NCBI RefSeq assembly: GCF_000312305.1
Contig: NZ_HE999444.1
Location: 201,960-265,126, forward strand
Source: Prevotella conceptionensis 9403948
GTDB lineage: Bacteria > Bacteroidota > Bacteroidia > Bacteroidales > Bacteroidaceae
Direction: 5' to 3'
DNA length: 63,167 nt
Shown here in pieces: positions 44,386 to 53,665 of this stretch (positions are counted from its first letter, which is position 1; each line of letters begins with the position of its first letter). Position numbers and translations under genes: made by a program. The notes beneath the pieces are model-generated. The model did not search any database and had not been told where the DNA came from. It saw nothing but the letters and a program-made list of their open reading frames with translations.

Positions 44386-45762
44386 ATGTTGTTTCATACT
44401 TCTCATACACCGTCTCATACGGAAAGCATGACTAGTGGTGCGCCTTCTCGCGGCATATTGAAGTTTGCCATACCCCTTATCCTGGGCTATATCTTGCAAC
44501 AAATGTATTTGGTTATCGATGCAGCGATAGTGGGTAGATGGATAGGCGTAGGGGCTTTGGCGGCAGTTGGTGCCTCTAGTAGCATCATGTTTCTTGTGAT
44601 GGGTTTCTGCAATGGGGCGTGTGCCGGCTTTGCAATCCCCGTGGCACAGGCATTTGGCGCCGGCGATCACCACAAAATGCGGTGCTATGTGAGCAACGCC
44701 ATGCGCATAGCCGTGATGCTTGCAGTGGTGATAACGCTGCTGTCGTGCTTGCTCTGCGAAAGGATATTGAAACTCGTCAACACGCCAGCCGATGTCTTCC
44801 ACGATGCTTATGTCTTCCTTTTCTTGCAGTTCTGCACCATCCCATTCACGATGGCCTACAATCTCTATTCAGGACAGATACGTGCGTTGGGCAATTCCAA
44901 GCAACCTTTTTACTTCCTCATTGTCTCATCATTGCTTAACATCTTGCTCGACGTGTTGTTTATCCTGCTGTTGGGGCTGGGTGTCGAAGGCGCTGGCATC
45001 GCAACCTTCCTTAGTCAGGTTCTCGCATCATGGCTATGTTGGCGGTTTATTAGGCGGCACATGGCTATTCTCGTGCCCAAGGCCGACGAACGGTCGTTCG
45101 ACAACAAGAAAATCAGTATCTTGTTGAACAATGGCATACCGATGGGCTTGCAATTCTCCATTACCTCTGTCGGAATTATCATGCTGCAAAGTGCCAATAA
45201 CGCACTAGGGACGATATACGTGGCTTCGTTTACGGCCGCCTTACGCATCAAATACTTGTTCACTTGTGTACTTGAGAACATTGGTGTGGCAATGGCTACT
45301 TATTGCGGACAGAACATCGGTGCGGGAAAGCTAGACCGTGTTAAGACTGGCGTACGTGATGCCATGTGGATTATGATGGGGTATTTCGTCTTGACGGTTG
45401 CCGTCATCTATCCCTTTGCCGATGAGATGATGATGCTCTTTGTAAGCGGCCACGAGCAGGAAGTGATAGCCAATGCCGCACAACTTATGCGAATAGCCAA
45501 CTGGTTCTACCCCACTTTGGGCGTATTGGTCATCCTCCGTTATAGTATTCAGGGGCTTGGTTACAGCAACCTGAGTTTGATGAGCGGCGTTATGGAAATG
45601 ATTGCCCGTTGTGGAGTTAGCCTTTGGTTAGTTCCTGCGCTGGCCTGGTTAGGCGTTTGCTATGGCGACCCCGTAGCTTGGATAATGGCCGACCTGTTCC
45701 TTGTGCCTGCTTACCTATGGCTTTTAAGGCGATTGAAAAACAAAGAGAGGGTGAAAAGGTGA
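44386..45762 (+). CDS. MATE family efflux transporter
   Basis: 458 residues with twelve membrane segments. Family features: FAIPLILGYILQQMYLVIDAAIVGRWIG at the start, ALAAVGASSSIMFLVMGF, QAFGAGDHHKMRCYV, ALGNSKQPFYFLIVSSLLNILLDVLFI, and in the second half TAALRIKYLFTCVLENIGVAMATYCGQNIGAGKLDR. Exports drugs or metabolites using Na+ or H+. The last codons (KERVKR and stop) are made of GTGAAAAG octamer sequence, so repeats have replaced or extended its 3' end. It is bracketed by inverted 80-bp arrays. Confidence 0.9.
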   Translation: MLFHTSHTPSHTESMTSGAPSRGILKFAIPLILGYILQQMYLVIDAAIVGRWIGVGALAAVGASSSIMFLVMGFCNGACAGFAIPVAQAFGAGDHHKMRCYVSNAMRIAVMLAVVITLLSCLLCERILKLVNTPADVFHDAYVFLFLQFCTIPFTMAYNLYSGQIRALGNSKQPFYFLIVSSLLNILLDVLFILLLGLGVEGAGIATFLSQVLASWLCWRFIRRHMAILVPKADERSFDNKKISILLNNGIPMGLQFSITSVGIIMLQSANNALGTIYVASFTAALRIKYLFTCVLENIGVAMATYCGQNIGAGKLDRVKTGVRDAMWIMMGYFVLTVAVIYPFADEMMMLFVSGHEQEVIANAAQLMRIANWFYPTLGVLVILRYSIQGLGYSNLSLMSGVMEMIARCGVSLWLVPALAWLGVCYGDPVAWIMADLFLVPAYLWLLRRLKNKERVKR

Positions 45763-46025
45763 AAAGGTGAAAGGATAGGAAGGGTGAAAAGGTGAAAAGA
45801 TAGGAAGGTGAAAGGGTGAAAAGATAGGAAAGGTGAAAGGGTGAAAAGATATGAAAAGTGAAAGGGTGAAAGGGTGAAAAGATAGGAAGGTGAAAGGGTG
45901 AAAAGATGAAAGGGTGAAAAGGTGAGAGGGTGGAAAGGTAGTAAAGATGAAAGGGTGGAAAGGTGAAAGGGTGGAAAGGTGAAAGGGTGAAAAGATAGGA
46001 AAGGTGAGAGGGTGAGAAGGTGAAG
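45750..46025. repeat. GTGAAAAG octamer tract
   Basis: About 33 units of GTGAAAAG/GTGAAAGG with ATAGGAAG variants, starting inside the MATE gene's last codons. The long minus-strand frame through it reads as Phe/Ser/Pro/His repeats and is not a gene. Confidence 0.9.
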
Positions 46026-46070
46026 CTAGCCAATCACAATGTGCGGAGGGCGTCAGCATCTTTTCCCCCT

Positions 46071-46470
46071 TTCATCTTTAGGAGTTAAAGGAGTTATGGA
46101 GTTAAGGAGTTAAGCCAAATGTACAGATGGCGCAACCATTTCTTCATCCTTTCATCTTTAGGAGTTAAAGGAGTTATGGAGTTAAGGATTTAAGCCAAAT
46201 GTATAGATGGCGCAGTCATTTTTTCACCTTTTCATCTTTAGGAGTTAAAAGAGTTATGGAGTTAAGGAGTTAAGCCTAATGTACAGATGGCGCAGCCATT
46301 TCTTCACCTTTTCATCTTTAGGAGTTAAAGGAGTTATGGAGTTAAGGAGTTAAGCCAAATGTATAGATGGCGCAGCCATTTTTTCACCCTTTCATCTTTA
46401 GGAGTTAAAGGAGTTATGGAGTTAAGGAGTTAAGCCAAATGTATAGATGGCGCAGTCATTTTTTCACCTT
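46071..46470. repeat. Five 80-bp tandem repeats (right array)
   Basis: TTCATCTTTAGGAGTTAAAG begins at 46071, 46151, 46231, 46311 and 46391, exactly 80 bp apart, with high identity between units. Each has four GGAGTTAA octamers, then CCAAATGTAYAGATGGCGCA. Confidence 0.95.
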
Positions 46471-46625
46471 TTCACTTTTTCACCTTTAACGGCGCAGCCA
46501 TTTTTTCACCTTTTCACTTTTTCACTCTTTCACCTTTAACGGCGCAGCCATTTTTTCACCCTTTCACCCTTTCACTCTTTCACCTTTAACGGCGCAGCCA
46601 TTTTTTCACCTTTTCACCTTTGTTC
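46471..46625. repeat. Short TTTTCACC/CGGCGCAGCC units
   Basis: Three truncated units of TTAACGGCGCAGCCATTTTT plus TTTTCACC octamers; the last provides the stop codon of the Mrr gene (46614-46616, minus strand). Confidence 0.85.
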
Positions 46626-47546
46626 ATCGTCCATCGCATCCCAAAAGTCTCTATCGAGTTTCATCACTTTGAAAACCCTTTCCTCTTGCAGACCTAGTCC
46701 GCATTCGTACATGTATTCTGTGAGTTGCGTACCGTTAATCAAGATGATAGTTGGCGAACCATTAAGGCTTTCAACATAATCTATCGCGCCTTTGGTAAAG
46801 TCGGAAGTGGTAATAAACACCCCCTTTTTAGATGGCGTTCCAGCAACTGCGCCCACGAAAGCCTGCACATCATTGCGCCCAACATGGTTGTTTGCGGCAT
46901 ATCGTTTGGCTTGAATGGAAATATGATTAAAGCCAAGCACGTCTTCTTTAATGATGCCGTCGATACCTCCGTCGTTAGAAAGTTTGGTTATGACGCCTGC
47001 ATTTTTAATCTCCCCGCCATAGCCCATAGCCTGCAACAGTTCAACAACCAACCTTTCAAAGGCTTGTGGCTTTTTGTTTAATATCGTCGCTAGAATGTCT
47101 GATTGTATCGACTTCTTGATGTTTTCGTACGATTCGTACAGCCCCTCTTGTGGTGTAAGTTCGTTATTGGATGCCATGATGGTGGCATCTATCACTTTAT
47201 CCGTTTCCCCAGAGGTCTTCCTAGGTTTGCTCACGGTGTCGTCTATATACTTGTTAATCTCTTCGTCGGTGCACGAAACAACTAGTTCTTTTCCCTTTTG
47301 GCTGATGGTGTAGTCGCCCCGTCTTGGCTTTTCTGCCAATTTTGCCATAAAAAGATAAGACAAGGCCCAAGAAATACGGTCTAGAAATATTTCTCCATTA
47401 CCCGAATCGTATTTTGTATTAAGCTCTTCATCGGTAAGGTTAAAGTGTTTTGCCAATGGTGTTCGAAGGTCTTTCGCCCGCATAACGCCACCTGCATTTA
47501 GTGTTCTCAGCACTTGTGTGCGAATTTGCTGAAACGTTGGTATCAT
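46614..47546 (-). CDS. mrr: Mrr-family type IV restriction endonuclease
   Basis: 310 residues. N-terminal Mrr_N winged-helix region (IPTFQQIRTQVLRTLNAGG, RISWALSYLFMAKLAEKPRRGDYTIS), a linker, then the catalytic Mrr_cat domain: FERLVVELLQAMGYGG, the D-QxK centre in NDGGIDGIIKEDVLGFNHISIQAKRY, and GVFITTSDFTKGAIDYV. Known: cuts DNA with methylated adenine or cytosine. No methylase is adjacent, as expected for type IV. The stop codon lies in the octamer repeat. Functional if the C-terminus tolerates this. Confidence 0.9.
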   Translation of the reverse strand: MIPTFQQIRTQVLRTLNAGGVMRAKDLRTPLAKHFNLTDEELNTKYDSGNGEIFLDRISWALSYLFMAKLAEKPRRGDYTISQKGKELVVSCTDEEINKYIDDTVSKPRKTSGETDKVIDATIMASNNELTPQEGLYESYENIKKSIQSDILATILNKKPQAFERLVVELLQAMGYGGEIKNAGVITKLSNDGGIDGIIKEDVLGFNHISIQAKRYAANNHVGRNDVQAFVGAVAGTPSKKGVFITTSDFTKGAIDYVESLNGSPTIILINGTQLTEYMYECGLGLQEERVFKVMKLDRDFWDAMDDEQR

Positions 47547-47639
47547 ATAAACAGATTGTTAGTAAATAATTATGGATGCAAAAATAAGAAAAATAATGTG
47601 ATTATGCAATTTAAAGTGGACTAATCTGCATTTGGTAAG

Positions 47640-47718
47640 CGACAAGTTGTAAGTTGAACATGGTAAGCGTTTACTTGTAACCCCTAAACTTGTCGGCCCG
47701 TCAACTTGCCAATTTAAA
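47640..47718. repeat. Degenerate octamers (AACTTGTC type)
   Basis: Several units on both strands directly before copy C of the 0.6-kb element. Confidence 0.6.
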
Positions 47719-47731
47719 GTTTAAAATTTAT

Positions 47732-48400
47732 GATTTATTTTACAAAACACGTCCTAGTTTCTACTCCATTCTAGCGCAGATATTGGTTGAAAAGTGGGTA
47801 AATAGCTACTATTTCTAACTTTTTACATCCTCTAGTTTGTCCGTTTTTGAGAACAGAACCTGCATTTTGTACCTTTTAGCCTTTCTAATTTGGTTGCTGT
47901 ATCGTAATTTTTAAAGCCCAATTCTCCACTTTTAGCCCCTAAAACTCCACTTTTTAATAGCTATTTTGCCCTTTTTAGCCATGTTTTTAATGGTTTGTAA
48001 AGGTCTTTTTTATACCATAGTGGTGGATATTTATACGTATCGTCTCGTGTTTTGCCGCATTTCGCATTGCGTTTTGCACCATTTTACCTTGCGTTTAGCA
48101 TCAAAACGCGCTGCGTTTTGCACCAAATTGCGCTGCGTTTTGCACCAAATTGCACTGCGTTTTGCACCAAATTGCACTGCGTTTTGCGGCAAAACGCAGC
48201 GAATTTAGCAAAAGATGGCCCCAAAGTTGGTGTAAATTGTGGTTTTATGCAATACGTATTCATTTTGCCGGCATTTACAACTAACCCCTTTTTGCATCAA
48301 AACCAACCTTCGCGAGAATCGATTTTTGCGGCTGGGTAGGCGATTGGTGGACAGAAAGGGCACTCATAATGTTAAAATTCTTGCTGAAAACTGTACAAAA
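47732..48400 (+). repeat. Dispersed 0.6-kb element, copy C
   Basis: Core from ACTCCATTCTAGCG (47763) to GGGCACTCATAATGTTAAAA (ending 48377); outer matches to 47732 (TTTATTTTAC) and 48400 (TACAAAA). It has the cleanest 22-bp array (48046-48200): successive TGCGTTTTGCACCAAATTGCRC units. CTTCGCGAGAATCGATTTTT lies near 48310. Confidence 0.9.
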
Positions 48401-49267
48401 GTGCTTGCGTGGCATTCGCGCGTATGGGCAACTGCGCGGAAAGCACGCACGTTTACAACCGCCAGCAAAAGCGGTTGTAGGGCATGCAGACCACAGCCAA
48501 CGGAAACAGCATCATGAAAATGCAGAAATTAGCTGCCATTGAGACGGCAGGTTTTCAACTGTCGGATAAATGCATGGAAGTACTTCCACCAGGCCGCTTT
48601 TAAGGCATGCCCATGATTTGCCCCAGAAAGATGGGCAAGATTTCTGTTTTATCGACCTTTTGTCCACTACTTCGCACATGAGTGGGGCGCTTGTCTTGTT
48701 CTTACAGCACCAGGACAATAAACACCTTCCATTTACAGGTACATAATGGTTAAGGCAACTTCAATAAAGGTTTGGGGCAACCCGTAGCAGCCAATTTGTA
48801 TAAGAAGTGTGTCGGACGGGCTTGCTGTCCGTGAACCATGTTGTTGGAGGTGGTATGCCGACAAGTTGGTTGTTTGGTTTTTAATCGCCTCTGTGTGGAA
48901 CATGTTTGGCTTTAAGCCCAATCGGTTGTTAGTACGCTTATCAATTAATGTAGGCTCTTTCCAACGCGTCTTGTTCATCTTTTGTTTGTTCGCCTGGCAT
49001 CTTGCCTGCCTCGTTCTCTCAACGTAGTCCGCCAGACTTTCAATAATGAGGCAGGCAAGAGGCTCAACAATCAAACAAAATCTGCACAGACCCTAACATC
49101 CGATTTGGGCTTTAACCAAGTTCATTGCTTTAAGACTCCGCAGAAGTTAAATTGTCGTTTTCTTTCTGCCTTCATTGTCATTTTGTTTCCTTTTTGTTGT
49201 AGTTCTCGAATAAAATGGCGAACTTTGTTGTCGGGTTAAATACCCCTACACGATAAATAACTATGTT
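48401..49267. other. Intergenic, no supported gene
   Basis: 867 bp. Short frames on both strands lack family signals. A CGCCAGCAAAAGCG-type hairpin lies near 48455-48480. No consensus promoter for the GH3 gene: a partial -7 (GAACTTTG, 49220-49227) is the best candidate. Confidence 0.5.
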
Positions 49268-51469
49268 ATGAAAAGTAAATTTACCACGGCTGCACTGTCG
49301 ATGGCCTTCGTCTTTATGGCATCAGCCCAAAAAACAGTTTCTGTTTACCTTAATCCCGACGCGCCTGTTGAGGCTCGCGTGCAGGATGCACTTAAACGGC
49401 TTACCGTTCACGAGAAAGTAAAACTAATACATGCTCAAAGCATGTTCTCCTCGGCAGGCGTGCCAAGGTTGGGCATTAGGCAGCTGAACATGAGCGATGG
49501 CCCACACGGTGCGCGCGCCGAACTGAATTGGAGTACTTGGGGGTATGCCCAATGGACCAACGATTCCATCTGCGCCTTCCCCTCACTAACCTGTTTGGCC
49601 GCCACTTGGAACCGCAATTTGTCTGGCGATTACGGCCACGCCATAAGCGAAGAGTTTGCTTTCAGGGGCAAAGACGTCATTTTGGGGCCGGGAACAAACA
49701 TCTGTCGCGTGCCGCTTAACGGCCGTAGCTTTGAGTATATGGGCGAAGACCCCTACTTGGCAGGCGAAATGGCCGTGCCTTACATCAAGCGGGCGCAGGC
49801 CAACGGCGTGGCTTGCTGCCTTAAACACTTTGCGCTGAACAACCAAGAAACAGACCGCTTTACCGTAAATGTAAACGTGGGTGAACGTGCTTTGCGCGAA
49901 ATCTACTTGCCGGCGTTTAAGAAATGTGTGCAACAAGCAGGCGTTTGGACCATCATGGGTGCGTATCCGCTGTGGAACGGTCAACACCTGTGCCACAACG
50001 ACTCGCTGTTGAACAAGATTTTAAAGAAAGAATGGGGCTTTGATGGGGCGGTGATAAGCGACTGGGAGGGCACTCATGATACGTGGCAGGCTGCAATGAA
50101 CGGGCTTGATATTGAGATGGGTACCTCTGTAGACCGCAAAACCGAAGACGGCGCGCAAGGTTACGATGCCAATTATATGGCCAACCCACTTGAAAAACTC
50201 GTCTTGCAGGGGCGCATACCCATGTCGGTGCTCAACAATAAGGTGGAACGTGTGTTGCGAACCATCTTCCGCACGGCCATGAATCAGCGTAAGACCATTG
50301 GTAACCAATGTTCGGACGAACATTATGCCGTATGCAAGAACGTTGGTGCAGAAGGTGCAGTGTTGCTTAAAAACCAAGATAACATATTGCCTATTGCCCC
50401 TAACCGTTATAAGCGAATATTGGTGGTGGGCGATAATGCTGTGCGCAATATGAGTGAAGGTGGCGGAAGTTCGGAATTGAAAACGAAGTTCGACATATCG
50501 CCCCTTGATGGATTGAAGTCTGTCTATGGCGACAAACTCTCTTTCGTACGCGGCTATTATGCGGGCAAACCACTTTACGGCGCGGTGGAACCGTTATCGG
50601 CCGACTCGCTTAAGCAACTGAAAGAAGAGGCTTTGCAAGCTGCCCGAAAAGCCGATCTCATTATCTTTGTGGGCGGATTAAACAAGAACCATAGGCAAGA
50701 TTGCGAAAACGGCGACCGCGAGAACTACGATTTGTCATACGGACAGAATGAACTGATAGCCGAGTTGGCCAAGGTTCAGAACAACATCGTTGTACTTACT
50801 TTCGGCGGAAACGCCTTTGCTACGCCGTGGATAAACAGCGTTAAGGCCTTGATGCACTGTTGGTATCTGGGCTCGATGTCGGGCGAAACGTTGGCCGAAC
50901 TGGTTTCGGGCAAACTAAATCCAAGTGGCAAGCTGCCCATAACCTTTGCCAAACGACAGACCGACTACCCTTGTTTCCAGTTTGGCAAGCGTGGTTATCC
51001 CGGTGTAGACAAGCAAGTGTATTACGATGAAGGCATTTATGTGGGCTATCGTTGGTTCAACACCAAGGGTGTTGCACCGCAATTTCCTTTCGGTTTTGGG
51101 CTAAGCTACACCACATTTAAGTATGGCAAACCCACGCTTTCGGCCCAAACGATGGACAAGAACGGCAAGATAACTCTCTCTGTTGCCGTTACAAACACGG
51201 GTCGCAGGGCTGGTAAAGAAACCATTGAGTTGTTTATTGGCGACGATAAATGTAGCGAAGAGCGCCCCAATAAAGAGTTGAAGAACTTTGCTAAGGTGGC
51301 TCTTGAGCCTGGCGAAACCAAAACGGTAAGTTTTGACATCACGCCTGGCGACCTTGAATATTGGTCGGAACGCACCCACGGCTTTGTTGCCGAACCTGGA
51401 ACATTCACTGCTTATGTTTGCGCCAGCGAAACAGATGTGCGTGCAACGGCTAAGTTCGAGTTGAAGTAA
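49268..51469 (+). CDS. Glycoside hydrolase family 3 beta-glucosidase
   Basis: 733 residues. Signal peptide MKSKFTTAALSMAFVFMASA. GH3 N-terminal barrel: LGIRQLNMSDGPHGAR, CCLKHFALNNQETDRF, and the nucleophile D265 in AVISDWEGTHD; C-terminal domain: AVLLKNQDNILPI, VVLTFGGNAFATPW, LNPSGKLPITFAKR and FGFGLSYTTFKYG; a fibronectin III-like domain ends it (about 640-733). Releases glucose (or xylose) from the non-reducing end of glycans, in the periplasm or outside. No SusCD pair or regulator is next to it, so it is not in a visible polysaccharide locus. Confidence 0.92.
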   Translation: MKSKFTTAALSMAFVFMASAQKTVSVYLNPDAPVEARVQDALKRLTVHEKVKLIHAQSMFSSAGVPRLGIRQLNMSDGPHGARAELNWSTWGYAQWTNDSICAFPSLTCLAATWNRNLSGDYGHAISEEFAFRGKDVILGPGTNICRVPLNGRSFEYMGEDPYLAGEMAVPYIKRAQANGVACCLKHFALNNQETDRFTVNVNVGERALREIYLPAFKKCVQQAGVWTIMGAYPLWNGQHLCHNDSLLNKILKKEWGFDGAVISDWEGTHDTWQAAMNGLDIEMGTSVDRKTEDGAQGYDANYMANPLEKLVLQGRIPMSVLNNKVERVLRTIFRTAMNQRKTIGNQCSDEHYAVCKNVGAEGAVLLKNQDNILPIAPNRYKRILVVGDNAVRNMSEGGGSSELKTKFDISPLDGLKSVYGDKLSFVRGYYAGKPLYGAVEPLSADSLKQLKEEALQAARKADLIIFVGGLNKNHRQDCENGDRENYDLSYGQNELIAELAKVQNNIVVLTFGGNAFATPWINSVKALMHCWYLGSMSGETLAELVSGKLNPSGKLPITFAKRQTDYPCFQFGKRGYPGVDKQVYYDEGIYVGYRWFNTKGVAPQFPFGFGLSYTTFKYGKPTLSAQTMDKNGKITLSVAVTNTGRRAGKETIELFIGDDKCSEERPNKELKNFAKVALEPGETKTVSFDITPGDLEYWSERTHGFVAEPGTFTAYVCASETDVRATAKFELK

Positions 51470-51752
51470 GTGTAAGTTGGCGAGTTTTAGGCTGTGCGTT
51501 TCTTAGTCTTAAAGGGTATGGTTTTTGAGTATATTGATGTTAGAACCGTTGTTGTGTAGTTGGCAAGTTGCTCCACAAGTTATCGCGTTGTAAGGCAATA
51601 TGCCATCTACTTACAACCTTGCAAGCGCAAGGACTTGGAAACGCATAGCCTAAAAAATCACTGGCTAACAAACTTGATATATCGTGAAGTTAAAGAGATT
51701 AATCATAAAACCGAGAACTGGTCCGTTCGTTTCAACGAGGAAATGTTGCTCT

Positions 51753-51945
51753 ATGAGTAAAGTTATTGCAGCCCTTGGCTGTATGATGCTCTTCTTACCC
51801 ACAAAGAGTTGTGTAAAAAAATGCCAGACTCGAACGAGTTGGTGTTTGATAAATTGAAAGACATAGACAGTGAACGGAAGTTCATGAGGAATAGACCGTC
51901 AACAAAGAACTTTAACAGTTGTTCTCTAAAATGGCTCATGTAATG
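51753..51945 (+). pseudogene. Small lipoprotein-like gene with a shift at an A7 run
   Basis: ATG at 51753 gives MSKVIAALGCMMLFLPTKSC, a plausible short lipoprotein signal, then goes out of frame at an A7 run (51816-51822) and stops at 51855-51857. One frame over, the sequence continues as MPDSNELVFDKLKDIDSERK and ends at 51943-51945. Together about 63 residues. Family unknown. Could be a true mutation, slippage, or a sequencing error. 51470-51752 has no other gene I trust. Confidence 0.4.
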
Positions 51946-52017
51946 GCAGCACAATCGTATCATAGGTTTGCATTCTCCTCGATTTGTCTATTTGTAAGAC
52001 GTTCATTCGTTCATACA

Positions 52018-52452
52018 ATGGCGACATTGCCATTGATTTGTGTACTGTTATGCTGTTCAACAATAAGTAACGAGCATCTTGTCTTTGTGCAGGAACATCA
52101 GAAACTCTTATCAAAAGAGGTGACAATGAAACTTCCTAAACCATTTCATCGACAGAAAGAAAACTACGAAGAAGGAGTGATTTATTTCTATCATTTCGTT
52201 GATAGCGCATACGTTATTGTCTTCCAAGGTTCAATGATGGAGTTTTCCATAGATAAGTACCAAAATAAAATGGTGGAAAGCAAAGGCGAAAGAAAAACGT
52301 CTGTTGGGGTGGAGAACAAGCGGTGTTGGCGTAAAGACGTTTATTCTGATGGGGTGAGGGTGTATTATGATCATGTACCAAAACGTAATAAAGGTGTTTA
52401 TGATAAGGTGTTGGATGAAATTGCGTTCAGGCAATTGCAAGCTGACGAGTAG
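52018..52452 (+). CDS. Small hypothetical lipoprotein
   Basis: 144 residues from the ATG at 52018, chosen because it gives a lipoprotein-like signal (MATLPLICVLLCCSTIS); the frame extends to 51919, but that stretch lacks sense. The mature part is basic and beta-prone (NYEEGVIYFYHFVDSAYVIV, SDGVRVYYDHV). No family recognised. First intact gene of a run of small secreted proteins. Confidence 0.6.
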   Translation: MATLPLICVLLCCSTISNEHLVFVQEHQKLLSKEVTMKLPKPFHRQKENYEEGVIYFYHFVDSAYVIVFQGSMMEFSIDKYQNKMVESKGERKTSVGVENKRCWRKDVYSDGVRVYYDHVPKRNKGVYDKVLDEIAFRQLQADE

Positions 52453-52547
52453 TTTATGCGTTCGTTTGGGTGCCGTTAACATGGCGTTTCAAGCGTGCTA
52501 AGTATGTAAGTATCTTTTAACGAGAGTGCTTTTTTGACTATGGATAA

Positions 52548-52994
52548 ATGGTGAAGAGGATGAGACATTTAAAAAGTATGGTGGCAATACTAGCCATAGT
52601 ATGTTTAATGGCATGTGAAAATACATGGATGTGTTCTTGCAACATTACTGAGAAGGACATCGTTTATCAGTCGGCTGAGAAAAAGTTTTATCCATCAGCG
52701 CAGCTAAAGGCTAAGGTGGTAAAAGCCTTTAATGGCTCTTTTTCTTGGCGTAGGGCAGGCTATGTGTATAGAGATGCCTTTCAAGGCATTGGGGCTATCG
52801 TTTTTGAATACAACCCCGATGTAGGTGAGATTGATTATGTGCAACTGGTACGACCAACGAATGTGACATCTGTTGATCAAGAGTTGGTGAACTGTATTAA
52901 AGCGATGCGTTTCACAGATACTTTAAAAAAGAATCGTGTAAAGCCAGTTAAGTTTATATTGAAGATAGATTACTTTGATATGACCGCATACTAA
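52548..52994 (+). CDS. Small secreted protein, TonB C-terminus-like fold
   Basis: 148 residues (an ATG at 52560 is equally possible). Lipoprotein signal ending VCLMAC. The C-terminal 70 residues, IGAIVFEYNPDVGEIDYVQLVRP, then DQELVNCIKAMRFT and PVKFILKIDYF, match the pattern of the TonB C-terminal domain (value-strand, Gly, helix, final strand) but weakly. No membrane segment other than the signal. Function unknown. Confidence 0.6.
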   Translation: MVKRMRHLKSMVAILAIVCLMACENTWMCSCNITEKDIVYQSAEKKFYPSAQLKAKVVKAFNGSFSWRRAGYVYRDAFQGIGAIVFEYNPDVGEIDYVQLVRPTNVTSVDQELVNCIKAMRFTDTLKKNRVKPVKFILKIDYFDMTAY

Positions 52995-53202
52995 TAACGA
53001 TTTGTCTCATCGCTAATCGCTTCTTATTATAAATGCTTTCAAAAACAATTATGGTATGAGATTTGTCACAATTAATTTGTTATATTCGAATGTACGTCTA
53101 GTCTTTTGGTCAATGGCAAGTATTAATAAAGAACTCCATGTTAAAAGCACAATATGTTGAACGTGTAATAAAAGAGCCGTAATTTAATTTGCAATATCGC
53201 GT

Positions 53203-53520
53203 ATGAAAAGATTTTTGGCGTTTAATATAGTAATAGGTGGCGCTATACTTATTTCACATTTAGTTAACTATCTTATAGTTGTTCCTTGTGTTATAGGTAA
53301 TGGATGTGACTATGATGCTGGTAAGTGCGATGGGGGAAAGGTTTTTGAGCTGTTGTTTGAGCAATCGTCTGACACGGGATACCATCCTGAACCAACCTTA
53401 TTTAACTTCTTCTTTGTCACGTTTATTGGAGCAATGGTTGGAATTTGTTTCTTCAAAATCATTGTGCATTATCGCTTTCCTAAAAGGCAAGTCTCGCAAA
53501 ATTGTGCACGAAAGACTTAA
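53203..53520 (+). CDS. Small membrane protein
   Basis: 105 residues with two hydrophobic segments: about 5-28 (LAFNIVIGGAILISHLVNYLIVV) and about 70-88 (LFNFFFVTFIGAMVGICFF), with a cysteine-containing loop (CVIGNGCDYDAGKCDGG) between. No family recognised. Confidence 0.55.
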   Translation: MKRFLAFNIVIGGAILISHLVNYLIVVPCVIGNGCDYDAGKCDGGKVFELLFEQSSDTGYHPEPTLFNFFFVTFIGAMVGICFFKIIVHYRFPKRQVSQNCARKT

Positions 53521-53665
53521 TACAACAAGGTTAATATTGCACACAAGGTAAATAAACGAAAGGGAAGTTCAACGAACCGAGGAGAGAAGTGTGTTGCATT
53601 GCCTTGTAAGTGATAGTGGGTGAGAGTATAGAAAATGACTGGAAAACAATTATAATACATTGCGT

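Noticed and set aside
45617..46033. 138-codon minus-strand frame of Phe/Ser/Pro/His
   Set aside because: Simple read-through of GTGAAAAG octamers; overlaps the MATE gene.
46071..46470. 80-bp array as a CRISPR with long units
   Set aside because: Whole 80-bp units are nearly identical, so there are no spacers; no cas genes.
48046..48200. 22-bp arrays as a CRISPR
   Set aside because: Units are contiguous with no unique spacers, and no cas gene is present.
48733..49074. 113-codon minus-strand frame upstream of the GH3 gene
   Set aside because: Composition unlike a protein, overlapped by an equally open frame on the other strand, no family signal.
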